Shown here piece by piece: positions 1 to 8,568 of a stretch of DNA of 64,000 nt. Under the pieces are notes generated by a model. The model searched no databases. It had not been told where the DNA came from and worked only from the letters and a program-made list of their open reading frames with translations. Every line of letters begins with the position of its first letter. Within the stretch, counting starts at the first letter, position 1. The stretch spans positions 156,757 to 220,756 of the forward strand of contig JAUIJD010000002.1 of NCBI GenBank assembly GCA_030431475.1, in the 5' to 3' direction. The stretch comes from Verrucomicrobiia bacterium. GTDB lineage: Bacteria; Verrucomicrobiota; Verrucomicrobiia; Verrucomicrobiales; Akkermansiaceae. Position numbers and translations under genes: made by a program.

Positions 1-1357
1 ACTCGTAGGCCGAGGTCAGGTTGAGCCGGCGGAAAAAGGGGAGGTAGCAGGCGGCGACCAGCGGGACGATGAGGAGGATGGGGATCTGGCCGATGTACCA
101 GGAGATGTCGGTCTGGTAGGCGCGCGCCGGGATGCCCATGAAAGTCAGGGCGCTGAGCATGGTGGCGAAGATCGACAGGCCCGCGACCCACGCGGGGACC
201 CGTTGGCCGCCGCGGAAGTAGGCCTCGGTGGACGACGCGGCCTCACGTCTCATGAAGAACACGCCGACGCCGATCATGCCGGCGAGGTAGAGGACGACGA
301 CGCTCCAGTTGAGCGCCCCGAAGGCGGTCTTCGAGGCGGTGGGGGTGGCGATCGCGATCTGGGGTGAGCGCACGGCGGGTCGCACCTCTCCGGTCGGAAC
401 GACGTAGGTGCCGTCCCATTCGACCACCGGCGTGGTCACCGGCGAGAGCAGCGTTTCCGGCAGCGGGGCGGCGTCGGTCCAGGTGTCGGTGACGGTGTCG
501 TAGGCGAGGATCCCGCGGGGGAAACCGGGGTGCTCGGACTTCGGCTGGAAATCGACCAGGGTGCCGTCGTCGCCGCCGATCACCAGCAGGTGGGAGGCGC
601 CGACCGGCGGGGCGGGCGAAGGCGCGGCGACGGCGGCCCGCGGCAGGTCGGCGAGTCGGGTCCAGGAGCCGTCGTATTTCCAGGCGTCGCGCAGGTAGGT
701 GCGGACCGGTTTGCCCTCGGCATCGGGCGCGAGTGAAGCTCCCGAGAAAACGTAGAACGAGCCTCCGCGCGCCGCCGCCACGGGCAGGATACGGCCCTCG
801 CCGGGAAGGGGCTCGAGTTCGTTCCAGGTGCTGCCGTCGAAGGTGAAGTGGCGGCTGGAGGCGGTGGTGGCGTCCGGGGAAGTCGAGCCGCCGATGAGGT
901 GGATGGTGTCCCCGATCAAGGCGCCGGCGGCGTAGGCGAGGGGCGTGGGAAGGGCGGGGAGTTCATCGACGCTCACCCCTTCACCGGTCCAACGCAGCCG
1001 GAAAACGTCGGCGTGATGCTCCTGGGAGTCACAGCCGCCGATGCAGACGATGCCGTCATCGGTGGTCAGCGCCACGCCGTAGCCGAGCGGTCGGGGCAGC
1101 GGGCTGGACGCCTGCCAGGTGTCGTCGGGGCTCGCGAGGGTGAAGACGCGGTCGTGCCAGATCTTGCTTCCCCCGTCCCACGGCGCGCCGTCGGGGAAAT
1201 TGGCGCCGCCGCCGACGATCAGGGTGCCTCCCGAGGTGCCGGCGAAGGCGCCGGCGAAGCCGTGTTCGTCGGGCAGGGCGGGGAGTTCGGACCACGCCAC
1301 CTCCGCTCTCACCAGAGAGGTGAGAAGCATCAGGAATGACCCGAGGAAGCGAAGCAT
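1..1357 (-). CDS. Kelch-type sialic acid mutarotase fused to sodium:solute symporter (partial)
   Basis: Reading leftward from the ATG at 1357, an open frame of 452 codons runs off the window edge. It begins with a signal peptide (MLRFLGSFLMLLTSLVRA). Residues about 20-330 form Kelch-like repeats with recurring GG and W positions (IVGGGANFPDG, CIGGCDSQE, LIGGSTS, VIGGDDG), as in N-acetylneuraminate epimerase NanM and cyclically permuted mutarotases. From about residue 350 hydrophobic segments start (NWSVVVLYLAGMIGVGVFF), followed by a sequence typical of the start of sodium:solute symporters (YFRGGQRVPAWVAGLSIFAT). The likely role is epimerising released sialic acid and importing it with sodium. 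This is inferred from family resemblance; the C-terminal part is missing. It is divergent from the regulator at 1567 and shares the operator at 1511-1531. nanA, nanK or nanE may lie further left, outside the window. Confidence 0.8.
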   Translation of the reverse strand, partial: MLRFLGSFLMLLTSLVRAEVAWSELPALPDEHGFAGAFAGTSGGTLIVGGGANFPDGAPWDGGSKIWHDRVFTLASPDDTWQASSPLPRPLGYGVALTTDDGIVCIGGCDSQEHHADVFRLRWTGEGVSVDELPALPTPLAYAAGALIGDTIHLIGGSTSPDATTASSRHFTFDGSTWNELEPLPGEGRILPVAAARGGSFYVFSGASLAPDAEGKPVRTYLRDAWKYDGSWTRLADLPRAAVAAPSPAPPVGASHLLVIGGDDGTLVDFQPKSEHPGFPRGILAYDTVTDTWTDAAPLPETLLSPVTTPVVEWDGTYVVPTGEVRPAVRSPQIAIATPTASKTAFGALNWSVVVLYLAGMIGVGVFFMRREAASSTEAYFRGGQRVPAWVAGLSIFATMLSALTFMGIPARAYQTDISWYIGQIPILLIVPLVAACYLPFFRRLNLTSAYE

Positions 1358-1510
1358 GATAAAAAAGCTGAAGAGTTTTCCGCGGCGCGGCAAGGGAGGG
1401 AATGGGCGCTGTCTGGTTGGTTGAGGATACCGGAAGCCGCCGCCGGACGAGCGGGACGCCGGTGGGTGGGGATTCAACAGGATGCTCCTGCCGATGGGAG
1501 GCTGGATCGT

Positions 1511-1531
1511 CTGGTGGGTTTCACAAACCAG
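1511..1531. promoter_or_regulatory. Operator copy 1 of the STGGT-N11-ACCRG palindrome
   Basis: The site reads CTGGT, 11 bases, ACCAG: perfect 5-bp inverted arms in the gap between the divergent symporter fusion and the GntR/LacI regulator. It ends 35 bp before the regulator ATG at 1567 and lies 153 bp upstream of the symporter ATG. A nested inverted repeat, GGTTT-CAC-AAACC (1517-1529), sits inside. Position and symmetry suggest autoregulation plus control of the transporter. The link to this regulator is inferred. Confidence 0.7.
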
Positions 1532-1566
1532 TTGTCTTTGGGGGGCGATTGCTTCATAGCAGGGAC

Positions 1567-2652
1567 ATGAGCGACGGATGGATGCCGCAGCGCGGGAGTT
1601 TGGTGGCGGAGTGCCTGCGGGTGATGTGCCTGCGCATCGAGGCCGGGGAGTGGTCGGAGTATCTCCCGGGTGAGCGGCGGTTGGCCGAGTTGCTGCAGGT
1701 GGGGCGCGACACGGTCCGGCTGACCCTTTCGGAACTCGAGCATGAGGGATGGCTGGAGCCGGCGGAGGCGGGAAAGCGACGCCGGATTTCATCGGAGCGA
1801 CAGCGCTCCGACCACGCGGTGTTGAAGAGCCTGCGGATCGGCATGCTTTCGCCGCAGCGTCTGGAACGGTTGAGCCAGCCGATGTTGCTGGAGGTCGATC
1901 ACGTGCGCCGGGCGCTGGCGGACAAAGGGGGAAGCTTCGAGATCTTCGCGCCGGGTTGGTACGAGTCGAAGCAGCCCGGACCGCGACTGGCCGACTTCAT
2001 CGAGGGGGAGCGCCGCGTGGCGTGGATCCTCCACCGCTCGAGCCGCCCGGTGCAGCGTTGGTTCGCCGAGAACCGGGTGCCGTGTCTGGTACGAGGAACG
2101 CCGTATGAAGGGATCCCGCTTCCGTTTCTCGATATCGACTGGCGGGCGACGGCTCGTCATGCGGCCGGCATCTTGTGGCGGCTGGGTCACCGCAAGGTCG
2201 GGGTGTTGACGCCCCCGGACCGACTGCGCGGGGTCGAATCCGCGGTGAAGGGGGCTGGTGAGATCCACGAAGAGGGCTTCGAGGTGATCGAGCTGGCGGA
2301 GAACGGAACCGTGGGTGGTCTCCAGAGGGTGTTCGATCGGGCGATGGCGCTGAAGCACCCGCCGACGGCCCTCATCGCAACCCGGGCACGTCAGGTGGCG
2401 ACCTTGTTCGGTTGCGCGACGCGTGCGGGGCTGAGGGTGCCCGAGGATCTGAGTTTCATCTCCCTGGCCCGCGAGCCGTTCCTTGAGTATCTGCTGCCGG
2501 AGGTGACCGGCTATCGTTCGGACCCGGCGGTGGTGGCGAAGCAGGTGGTGCGGCGGCTCGAGCAGCTGGTGGCCGGCAACATCGCCCCCGGAGGAAACCC
2601 GTGGCTGGTGCCCGATGGGGTGAAGGGTGGATCGGTGGCCAAGCCCCGGTAG
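1567..2652 (+). CDS. AraR-type transcriptional regulator: GntR winged helix plus LacI-like sensor domain
   Basis: A 361-residue one-component regulator. Residues about 8-75 are a GntR winged helix-turn-helix (LPGERRLAELLQVGRDTVR then LSELEHEGWLEP). Residues about 90-350 resemble the periplasmic-binding-protein fold of LacI/GalR regulators (HRKVGVLTPPDR, PTALIATRARQVATL, VPEDLSFISL). GntR head plus LacI body is the architecture of AraR in Bacillus. The frame extends upstream to 1402, but that part would cross the operator and lacks domain homology, so the ATG at 1567 (MSDGWMPQRGS) was chosen. Given its neighbours it probably senses a sialic acid or related amino sugar, and it is the best candidate to bind the six palindromes in this window. 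Repressor or activator cannot be told from sequence. Confidence 0.85.
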   Translation: MSDGWMPQRGSLVAECLRVMCLRIEAGEWSEYLPGERRLAELLQVGRDTVRLTLSELEHEGWLEPAEAGKRRRISSERQRSDHAVLKSLRIGMLSPQRLERLSQPMLLEVDHVRRALADKGGSFEIFAPGWYESKQPGPRLADFIEGERRVAWILHRSSRPVQRWFAENRVPCLVRGTPYEGIPLPFLDIDWRATARHAAGILWRLGHRKVGVLTPPDRLRGVESAVKGAGEIHEEGFEVIELAENGTVGGLQRVFDRAMALKHPPTALIATRARQVATLFGCATRAGLRVPEDLSFISLAREPFLEYLLPEVTGYRSDPAVVAKQVVRRLEQLVAGNIAPGGNPWLVPDGVKGGSVAKPR

Positions 2653-2684
2653 GGTTAGAATCGACCTCGCCCAACGGCAAAAAC

Positions 2685-2735
2685 GCCCGACGGAGAAGCT
2701 CCGCCGGGCGCCTTTGTGGTTCCCTTTCGGGAACC
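2685..2735. terminator. Bidirectional terminator between convergent genes
   Basis: The first hairpin has arms GCCCG-x-CGGAG and CTCCG-x-CGGGC around an AAG loop (2685-2709). On the minus strand it is followed by TTTTT and on the plus strand by CCTTTG, so it can stop transcription from both sides. A second hairpin, GGTTCCC-tttc-GGGAACC, follows at 2718-2735. It lies between the stop of the regulator (2652) and the stop of the repeat protein (2755). Confidence 0.8.
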
Positions 2736-2754
2736 GTCCTCACAAAAAGTGGAT

Positions 2755-5700
2755 TCAGGGGGTCTGGGTGGCGGTGGCCCGCAGGAACAGGCGCTCGCTC
2801 GGACCCGAGTCGATCGTGGCCGTGACCTCCACGGTGTCGAGAGCCGGTGCCACCTGGTCGTCGGTGACCACGGCGTTGATCGTCACCTCCACGCCGTTGC
2901 CGTCGGTGGCACCCGAGGCGTTCCAGCTCGCCAGGTCGCTCGACCACTCGTAGCCGCCGGTCACGTCGCTGGCCGGGTCGTTGGTCTGCGTGTGGGTGGC
3001 GGTCACGCTGGTGCCGGTCGAGCCGGTGATCGTCAGCCCGGCGTTGAAGACGTCCGGGGCGGTGCCGAGGAAGTTCTCGACACCGTTTTCGATGCCGTCG
3101 CCGTCCGGGTCGTCGTTGAAGCCGGTCATCGCGCCGACCCCGGGGAAGCCCGCGATCCACGCCGCGTAGTCGTCGGCCGGGGCGCCGGCGGTATAGACCA
3201 GCTCCAGCGACAGGTCGCCGGCGCCGAGCTGCACGTCCCAGGAGCCGGTGCTGCCGGTCGCCGTGGCGAAAGCGCTGTCGTCGATCTCGATGGCGTCGAG
3301 GTCGATCACCGTGATCGCCGCGGCCGAGGTGGCCAGGGTGAAGGTGGTGGTCGTTTCCGAGAAGTTCGCCACCGAATCCGGGGTGACGACGATCGTGACC
3401 GGATTGGCGGCGGTGATCGGATCGGACAGGCTGAGTGGTTCGACGAACTCGATCGAGCTGGCGGCGAGGGTGTCGTAGCCACTGCCGGCCGAACCGGTGA
3501 AGTCGCTGATCTCCCAGGTGTAGGAGGCGTCGCCGACGACAATCAGCTCGTCGCCGAAGGTCAGCGTGCCGACCGAGGCGCCGGGGGCGAGGGTGCCGAA
3601 GGCGAGGGTGGATGAGCCGACGGTGCCGGTGCCGCCGAGGGTGCCTTCGGGGTTCACGTCGACCAGGGAGTTCGGCAGCGTGCCGTTGACCAGCAGGGTG
3701 CCGCTCTCGACCGCGGTGGTGCCTTCGTAGGTCTTGGTCGCGTCGGCGATGGTGACGACCTGAGTCGAGGTGTCGCCCCGGCCGGCGGCGGAGGGCATGC
3801 CGATGCGGACATCGCCGAAGCCGCTGATCGCGGAGCCGATCGTGTGAGCGTCGGTGCGCGAGAAGGTCAGCGTGCCGTCGTTGACCACCGTGGTGGTGCC
3901 GAGCGAGCCGGAGCTGTCGGCATCGAGGCCGGTGCCGCTGACGTCGACCTCGCCGGGAACACCGCCGACGCGGACCGGCACGCCGGTGTCGATCGTGATC
4001 GTCCCGGTCATCGTTACGTCGTTGGTGATGACGAAGCCGCGATTGACATCGGTCATGCCTGAAACCGCATCCAGGAAGGTCAGGTTGCCGGCACCGGAGA
4101 TCGGTCCCTGAAGTTTGAGGGAGCGCGGACCAACGGCCGAGCGGTTGAGGATGAGGTTGTCGGAACCCACCGCTTCGATCGGGTTGGTCCAGGTCCAGTT
4201 GCCCTCGATCTGGGAGAGCACGCCGCTGCTGGCGCCATCACCGAGGACGATGTTGCCGGTGCCCATGGCGGTGGCACCGTTGCGGATGGTTTGGAATTCG
4301 GAACCGCCCTTGACGGTGAGGGTGCCGGAGAAGTCGTCCCACGAATTGGCTTCACCACTGAAAGTTAGTCCGGTGCCCGGGTAATTCCAGAGCGTCCCAC
4401 CGCCGGTGAGGACGATGTCACCCGCGCCGCCGACCTCACGCAGCTTGGCGGTGGCCTTGAAGTCGAGGAAGTCGGAGGTGTTGATCTCAAGCGTCGCTCC
4501 GGATGCCACGCTGGTGTCGCCGAAGCCCGGTTCACCGTCCGTTCCTCCGTTGCCGAATGCGAGTGTGCCGGCGTTGACCGTGGTGCCGCCGGTGTAGCCA
4601 CAGTCGGCCAAGATCGTTGCCGTGGCGGTGCCGTTCTTGACGATGCCGGTGCTGCCGTTGATGGCGGCTCCTTTGAGGGTATAGTCCAGCGTGGAGTTGT
4701 TGAACTCGACGGTCTCGGGTGAGAAGGCGGCTCCGAGGGTCACCGTGGTCGGCCCGGTGGCGGTGTCGTCGAAGAGCACCTTGTCCATTGCGTAGAATGG
4801 AACCGAGGAGGAGTCGGAGAGGAGCTTCCAGTTGGAGTCGCCATTGATGGTCCAGTTTCCATCGACGTTGCCGACCCAGATGAGGGTGTCGGCCGGGTCG
4901 CCGGTGACGGTCAGTTCGATCGCGCTGCCGGTGTCATTCAGCGAAGTGGGTCCGTGCTGCTGCACCGCCAGGCCGGCGAAACCGGCGGCGCCCTGGATGC
5001 TGCCGGCGTATTCGATGATCGGCACGGTGAAGGGGGCGACCACGCCCGGATCGACATCCACCTCCACCACGGAGGGTGCGTCGATCGAGAAACCGTTGGA
5101 GTCGCCGACGACGAGCTTGTCGGAAGTCGGATCGGCGATGCGGAAGGTGGCCGTTCCGCCATTCAGCGAGAGCGTGTCGAGGACCCCGGTGCCGATGGAG
5201 CTGTCGTTGCCGGAGCTGACGGCTCCGCCGCTTTCGACGGTCACCGGACTCGCCATCGCCGTCGTGTTCATGAAGAGGGTGCCGCCGGTGACCGTGGTGG
5301 CACCGGTGTAGGTCTTGGTCTCACCGAGGGTGAGTTGTCCTCCTTCGAGGGACAGGGCGACGGTTCCGGCGCCATCCGTGATGGCACCCTTGTAGGCCGT
5401 CGTCGCTCCGGCTGATCCCACCGTCAGGGTGCTGGTGGTGGCAGCGGCATTGTTGGTGATGGTGCCGGTATTCACGCCGTTGTCGGCGAGGGCGCCGGTC
5501 GAGGGCGAGAAGCCGTTGAGATCGACCACGCCGGTGCCGTCAACGGTCAGCCGCGAAGTCGAACCACCACTCGCCGTGCGGTCGGAACCGAGGGCATCGG
5601 TGTCGTTCACGAGAAGCGTGCCCTCGCTGACCTGCAGTCGGGGAAAGTTGTTGGCGTTGGAGATCTGCATGGTGCCGGGCCCGGTCTTGAGAACCGTGAT

Positions 5701-7203
5701 GTTCCGTCCATCCCACGCGGCAAGATCGCCGAGGCCCCCGGCGAAATCGACTTCCACCGAAGTCGCGGAACTGTCTCCGACTTCCACCTCACGGCTTCCT
5801 CCCGGGTTGCTTGAACCGACCTGCGCCCACAATGCGCTCACCGTAGCGGTTCCCGGATCGTTCGTCGCGTCGTAAACGAGCGCCTTGCCGCTGGCGAAGG
5901 CGATGCCGGCAGGGGTTCCGCCGTTGTCGGCAATCTCCGGAGTGGCCCCGGCGGAGCCCCCGAGCGTGACGGTGGCCGTGGTGAGCCAGGTCGATGGTGA
6001 GCCTCCTTGGTTCACATTCGAGTAGTTCGTCTGACCGTTGACATCAAAGACGCCGTCGACGATGGAGATTTGGCCGCCAAAGGCCCCGCTTCGGCCGATG
6101 CCGTCGGGGTCGCCAAGGATGGTGGTTCCGTCGAGGATGGTGGTTCCCCCGGTGAAGCTGCTGTCGCCGGACAGTGTGACGGTGCCCGGGCCGCTGACGG
6201 TCAGGTCTCCCGCACCACCAATGGCATTGGAAATGGTGGGAGTGCCGTCGCGATCGACGACGAGAGAGCCTGAATTCGTGACCGCCCCGGTTCCGAGGGA
6301 TCCACTGGTTCCACCGGTGCCGATGGTGAGCGTGCCCGCGGTGATGATGGTGGTGCCCGTGTAGGAGTTGTCGTTTCCGAGGGTGACGTTGCCCTGGCTG
6401 ACCGTGAGCCCGCCGGTTCCGGCGATCGGGTCGCCCGTCAAGGTGTAGCTCGTGGTGGTTGCGTCGAAGAGAACGCTGCCTGGTTCAATCGACCCGGACA
6501 GGACGACCGTGCCGGTCGGGTCGGTATCGTCGAAAATCGCATCGTTGCCATTGGCGAACGTGACCGCCGTCGGCCCCGGAACCTGCCAGTTGGCGGTCGT
6601 CGCAACATCCCAGACAGTATCCGTAGCCGCAGTCCAGGTGACGAAGTTACCGGGATCGATCGTGCTGATGATGCACGAGACATCGAACGCACCTCCGAAC
6701 GGTTGGGCTCCTCCGCTGAAAAGAGCGCCGTCGGCAATGGCCACCCCGCCCGCATTGGTCAAGCCGGCACGGAAACCCGCATGATCAATCGTCCCGTCAT
6801 TGAAGCTGAAGGCATAGACCGTATTGTCCTGAAGTTCTTCCGCGGAGAAATTGAAGACGATGGCCGTGTTGCCGAAAGGGGTGAGCGAGGCGGTATTGGT
6901 GGAGGCGGCGATCTCCGTGCCCGGATCCCAGGTCTGGAAGTCCTGATCGACGTCGTTGAAGATCTTGAGGGTGAAAGGCCCGGTCCCCGCACCCGATCCG
7001 GCGGCCGTGATGATCGTGATGTTGCTCAACTTGTCCTCCGCACCGAGAACGCCGGTGGTGAAGGTCTGGCCGGCTTGGGAACTCATTCCCGCTTGGTTGT
7101 TCGGCGGAGTGGTGTCCACAACATCGCCGGCGGACGCGCCCAGTGAGGAGAGCAGCAGGAAACCGAGTGACCCTGACAAGTTGCGGGGGAATAGCGTATT
7201 CAT
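2755..7203 (-). CDS. Large secreted autotransporter-type beta-strand repeat protein
   Basis: A 1482-residue predicted surface or secreted protein. ATG 7203 gives a clean signal peptide (MNTLFPRNLSGSLGFLLLSSLGASA); an upstream in-frame start at 7290 would add a basic, non-signal stretch and was rejected. After an N-terminal jellyroll-like region (about 25-190) come many passenger repeats of the autotransporter-associated beta-strand type, recognisable by N-x-YTGxTxxxxGTL (for example NSYTGTTIITAGTLTIGTGG). The C-terminus carries DDPDGDGIENGVENF, a calcium-binding-like repeat, then a beta-rich end (ERLFLRATATQTP). No C-terminal autotransporter barrel and no PEP-CTERM tail is visible, so the export and anchoring route is unclear. 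Probably glycan binding or a surface coat. It is divergent from the O-acetylesterase, and the operator at 7326 lies 123 bp upstream of its start. Confidence 0.8.
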   Translation of the reverse strand: MNTLFPRNLSGSLGFLLLSSLGASAGDVVDTTPPNNQAGMSSQAGQTFTTGVLGAEDKLSNITIITAAGSGAGTGPFTLKIFNDVDQDFQTWDPGTEIAASTNTASLTPFGNTAIVFNFSAEELQDNTVYAFSFNDGTIDHAGFRAGLTNAGGVAIADGALFSGGAQPFGGAFDVSCIISTIDPGNFVTWTAATDTVWDVATTANWQVPGPTAVTFANGNDAIFDDTDPTGTVVLSGSIEPGSVLFDATTTSYTLTGDPIAGTGGLTVSQGNVTLGNDNSYTGTTIITAGTLTIGTGGTSGSLGTGAVTNSGSLVVDRDGTPTISNAIGGAGDLTVSGPGTVTLSGDSSFTGGTTILDGTTILGDPDGIGRSGAFGGQISIVDGVFDVNGQTNYSNVNQGGSPSTWLTTATVTLGGSAGATPEIADNGGTPAGIAFASGKALVYDATNDPGTATVSALWAQVGSSNPGGSREVEVGDSSATSVEVDFAGGLGDLAAWDGRNITVLKTGPGTMQISNANNFPRLQVSEGTLLVNDTDALGSDRTASGGSTSRLTVDGTGVVDLNGFSPSTGALADNGVNTGTITNNAAATTSTLTVGSAGATTAYKGAITDGAGTVALSLEGGQLTLGETKTYTGATTVTGGTLFMNTTAMASPVTVESGGAVSSGNDSSIGTGVLDTLSLNGGTATFRIADPTSDKLVVGDSNGFSIDAPSVVEVDVDPGVVAPFTVPIIEYAGSIQGAAGFAGLAVQQHGPTSLNDTGSAIELTVTGDPADTLIWVGNVDGNWTINGDSNWKLLSDSSSVPFYAMDKVLFDDTATGPTTVTLGAAFSPETVEFNNSTLDYTLKGAAINGSTGIVKNGTATATILADCGYTGGTTVNAGTLAFGNGGTDGEPGFGDTSVASGATLEINTSDFLDFKATAKLREVGGAGDIVLTGGGTLWNYPGTGLTFSGEANSWDDFSGTLTVKGGSEFQTIRNGATAMGTGNIVLGDGASSGVLSQIEGNWTWTNPIEAVGSDNLILNRSAVGPRSLKLQGPISGAGNLTFLDAVSGMTDVNRGFVITNDVTMTGTITIDTGVPVRVGGVPGEVDVSGTGLDADSSGSLGTTTVVNDGTLTFSRTDAHTIGSAISGFGDVRIGMPSAAGRGDTSTQVVTIADATKTYEGTTAVESGTLLVNGTLPNSLVDVNPEGTLGGTGTVGSSTLAFGTLAPGASVGTLTFGDELIVVGDASYTWEISDFTGSAGSGYDTLAASSIEFVEPLSLSDPITAANPVTIVVTPDSVANFSETTTTFTLATSAAAITVIDLDAIEIDDSAFATATGSTGSWDVQLGAGDLSLELVYTAGAPADDYAAWIAGFPGVGAMTGFNDDPDGDGIENGVENFLGTAPDVFNAGLTITGSTGTSVTATHTQTNDPASDVTGGYEWSSDLASWNASGATDGNGVEVTINAVVTDDQVAPALDTVEVTATIDSGPSERLFLRATATQTP

Positions 7204-7325
7204 GTGAGTGGTGGAGTTGGGTTTTCGAATTGGTGATCGCGCATGCCGATTGGCCGGACGGGTTGCGCGTTGCGAACTTACACCCGACAATTTACACTAG
7301 GTAACGATCAGGCAAATGTCGTGGA

Positions 7326-7346
7326 GTGGTCTTGTTCGGAAACCAG
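7326..7346. promoter_or_regulatory. Operator copy 2 of the STGGT-N11-ACCRG palindrome
   Basis: The site reads GTGGT, 11 bases, ACCAG, in the divergent gap between the repeat protein and the O-acetylesterase. It ends 26 bp before the esterase ATG at 7373, a position from which a repressor could block transcription. Spacing and half-sites match the copy at 1511. Confidence 0.65.
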
Positions 7347-7372
7347 TTTTTCCGGTTCGCTGTATGGGGGTC

Positions 7373-8563
7373 ATGGGGCATTCTCGGAACGTGTCTGTCC
7401 GGTTGATCTTCGCCCTGTTTGTCTGGACCCCGATGGCACATGGCCTGGAATTGGGCCGGGCGTTCGGCGACCGCATGGTCCTGCCAATGCAAGCTGCTGT
7501 GGCGGTTTTCGGGGTGGCAAAACCGGGTGAACGTGTCAGTGTCGAGCTTGGGGAGGTGGAGCGGTTCGCCTATGCGAGTCCCGATGGCGAGTGGCGGGTA
7601 ATGCTCCCGCCGATGCCGCCCTCGACCGAGGGCATGGCACTGCGCGTCGAGTCGGGAGCCGAGACTCGGGTTCTCCAGGACGTGCTGGTTGGTGAGGTCT
7701 GGCTGTGTGCCGGCCAGTCGAACATGGACTTCCCGCTGTCGAGGGCGGTCGGGGGGCGCGAGGAGGCGAAGGGAGCGGGGGATTTCCCGGCGATCCGGCT
7801 GCGGAACCAGAGTGGCGTCCACACCTCGGGCCGCGGCTACTCGGCGGCGGAGCGGGAGCGGCTGGAGCCCGAACGTTTCTTCCAGGGTGAGTGGCGGGTG
7901 GCCTCGGAGGAGTCCGCGGCGGCCTTTTCCGCGGTCGGCTGGTGGGCCGGAAAGGAGATCCATCGGAAGAAGCGGGTGCCGGTGGGCTTGATCGACGTGT
8001 CGGTCGGCGGCAGTGGCACCGAGGCGTGGCTGCCGCGGGAGGTGCTGGAGGCGCGCGAGGACTACGCGGAGTTGCTCGGCGGGGATTGGGTGGAGTCGGA
8101 GAAGATGTCCGCCTGGGCCCGGGGGCGGGCGAAGTCGAACCTCGGGGGTTCGGAGGGTCGTCATCCCTTCCAGCCGGGCTTTCTGTTCGATGCCGGGGTG
8201 CGGGCGTGGCGAGGGTTTCCGCTGAGCGGGGTGCTGTGGTACCAGGGCGAGACCAATGCCGAGATTCACGACGATGCGTGGAACGAGCGGCTGATCACCG
8301 ATCTGGTGCTTGGCTGGCGCCGGGTGCTGGAGCAGCCGGAGTTGCCGTTCTTCATGGTCCAGCTTCCGCGGATCGGCGGCGACGATCCCCTGAGGAAATG
8401 GTGGCCGCAGTATCGAGAAGTCCAGGCGCGGGCGGCGGCGAAGCTCGAGGGGGTGGAGGTGATCGTGACGAAGGATCTAGGCTGGGACAGCCCGGACGTG
8501 CATCCGCCGGACAAGCGTCCGGTGGGGGAGCGGCTGGGACGCGCGGTGGTCGAGGCAAGGTAG
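7373..8563 (+). CDS. Sialate O-acetylesterase (SGNH/SASA family)
   Basis: A 396-residue exported esterase. It probably removes O-acetyl groups from sialic acids so that sialidase can act. The nucleophile elbow GQSNM is at residues 114-118 (Ser116). The block with YQGETN (about 290) is the conserved Gly/Asn region, and DVHPPDKRPVGERL near the C-terminus carries the catalytic Asp-x-x-His type pair. The signal peptide is MGHSRNVSVRLIFALFVWTPMAHG. The frame opens further upstream at 7316, but that start falls upstream of the operator; ATG 7373, with a G-rich stretch 4-8 bases before it, was preferred (ATG 7364 is the alternative). The thioredoxin-like gene follows 5 bp later, suggesting one operon. 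Confidence 0.85.
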   Translation: MGHSRNVSVRLIFALFVWTPMAHGLELGRAFGDRMVLPMQAAVAVFGVAKPGERVSVELGEVERFAYASPDGEWRVMLPPMPPSTEGMALRVESGAETRVLQDVLVGEVWLCAGQSNMDFPLSRAVGGREEAKGAGDFPAIRLRNQSGVHTSGRGYSAAERERLEPERFFQGEWRVASEESAAAFSAVGWWAGKEIHRKKRVPVGLIDVSVGGSGTEAWLPREVLEAREDYAELLGGDWVESEKMSAWARGRAKSNLGGSEGRHPFQPGFLFDAGVRAWRGFPLSGVLWYQGETNAEIHDDAWNERLITDLVLGWRRVLEQPELPFFMVQLPRIGGDDPLRKWWPQYREVQARAAAKLEGVEVIVTKDLGWDSPDVHPPDKRPVGERLGRAVVEAR

Positions 8564-8568
8564 GACTC

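Noticed and set aside
2755..7203. Possible CRISPR or satellite array because of recurring short patterns
   Set aside because: The repeats are degenerate, in frame and encode beta-strand passenger repeats; there are no conserved direct repeats with unique spacers.
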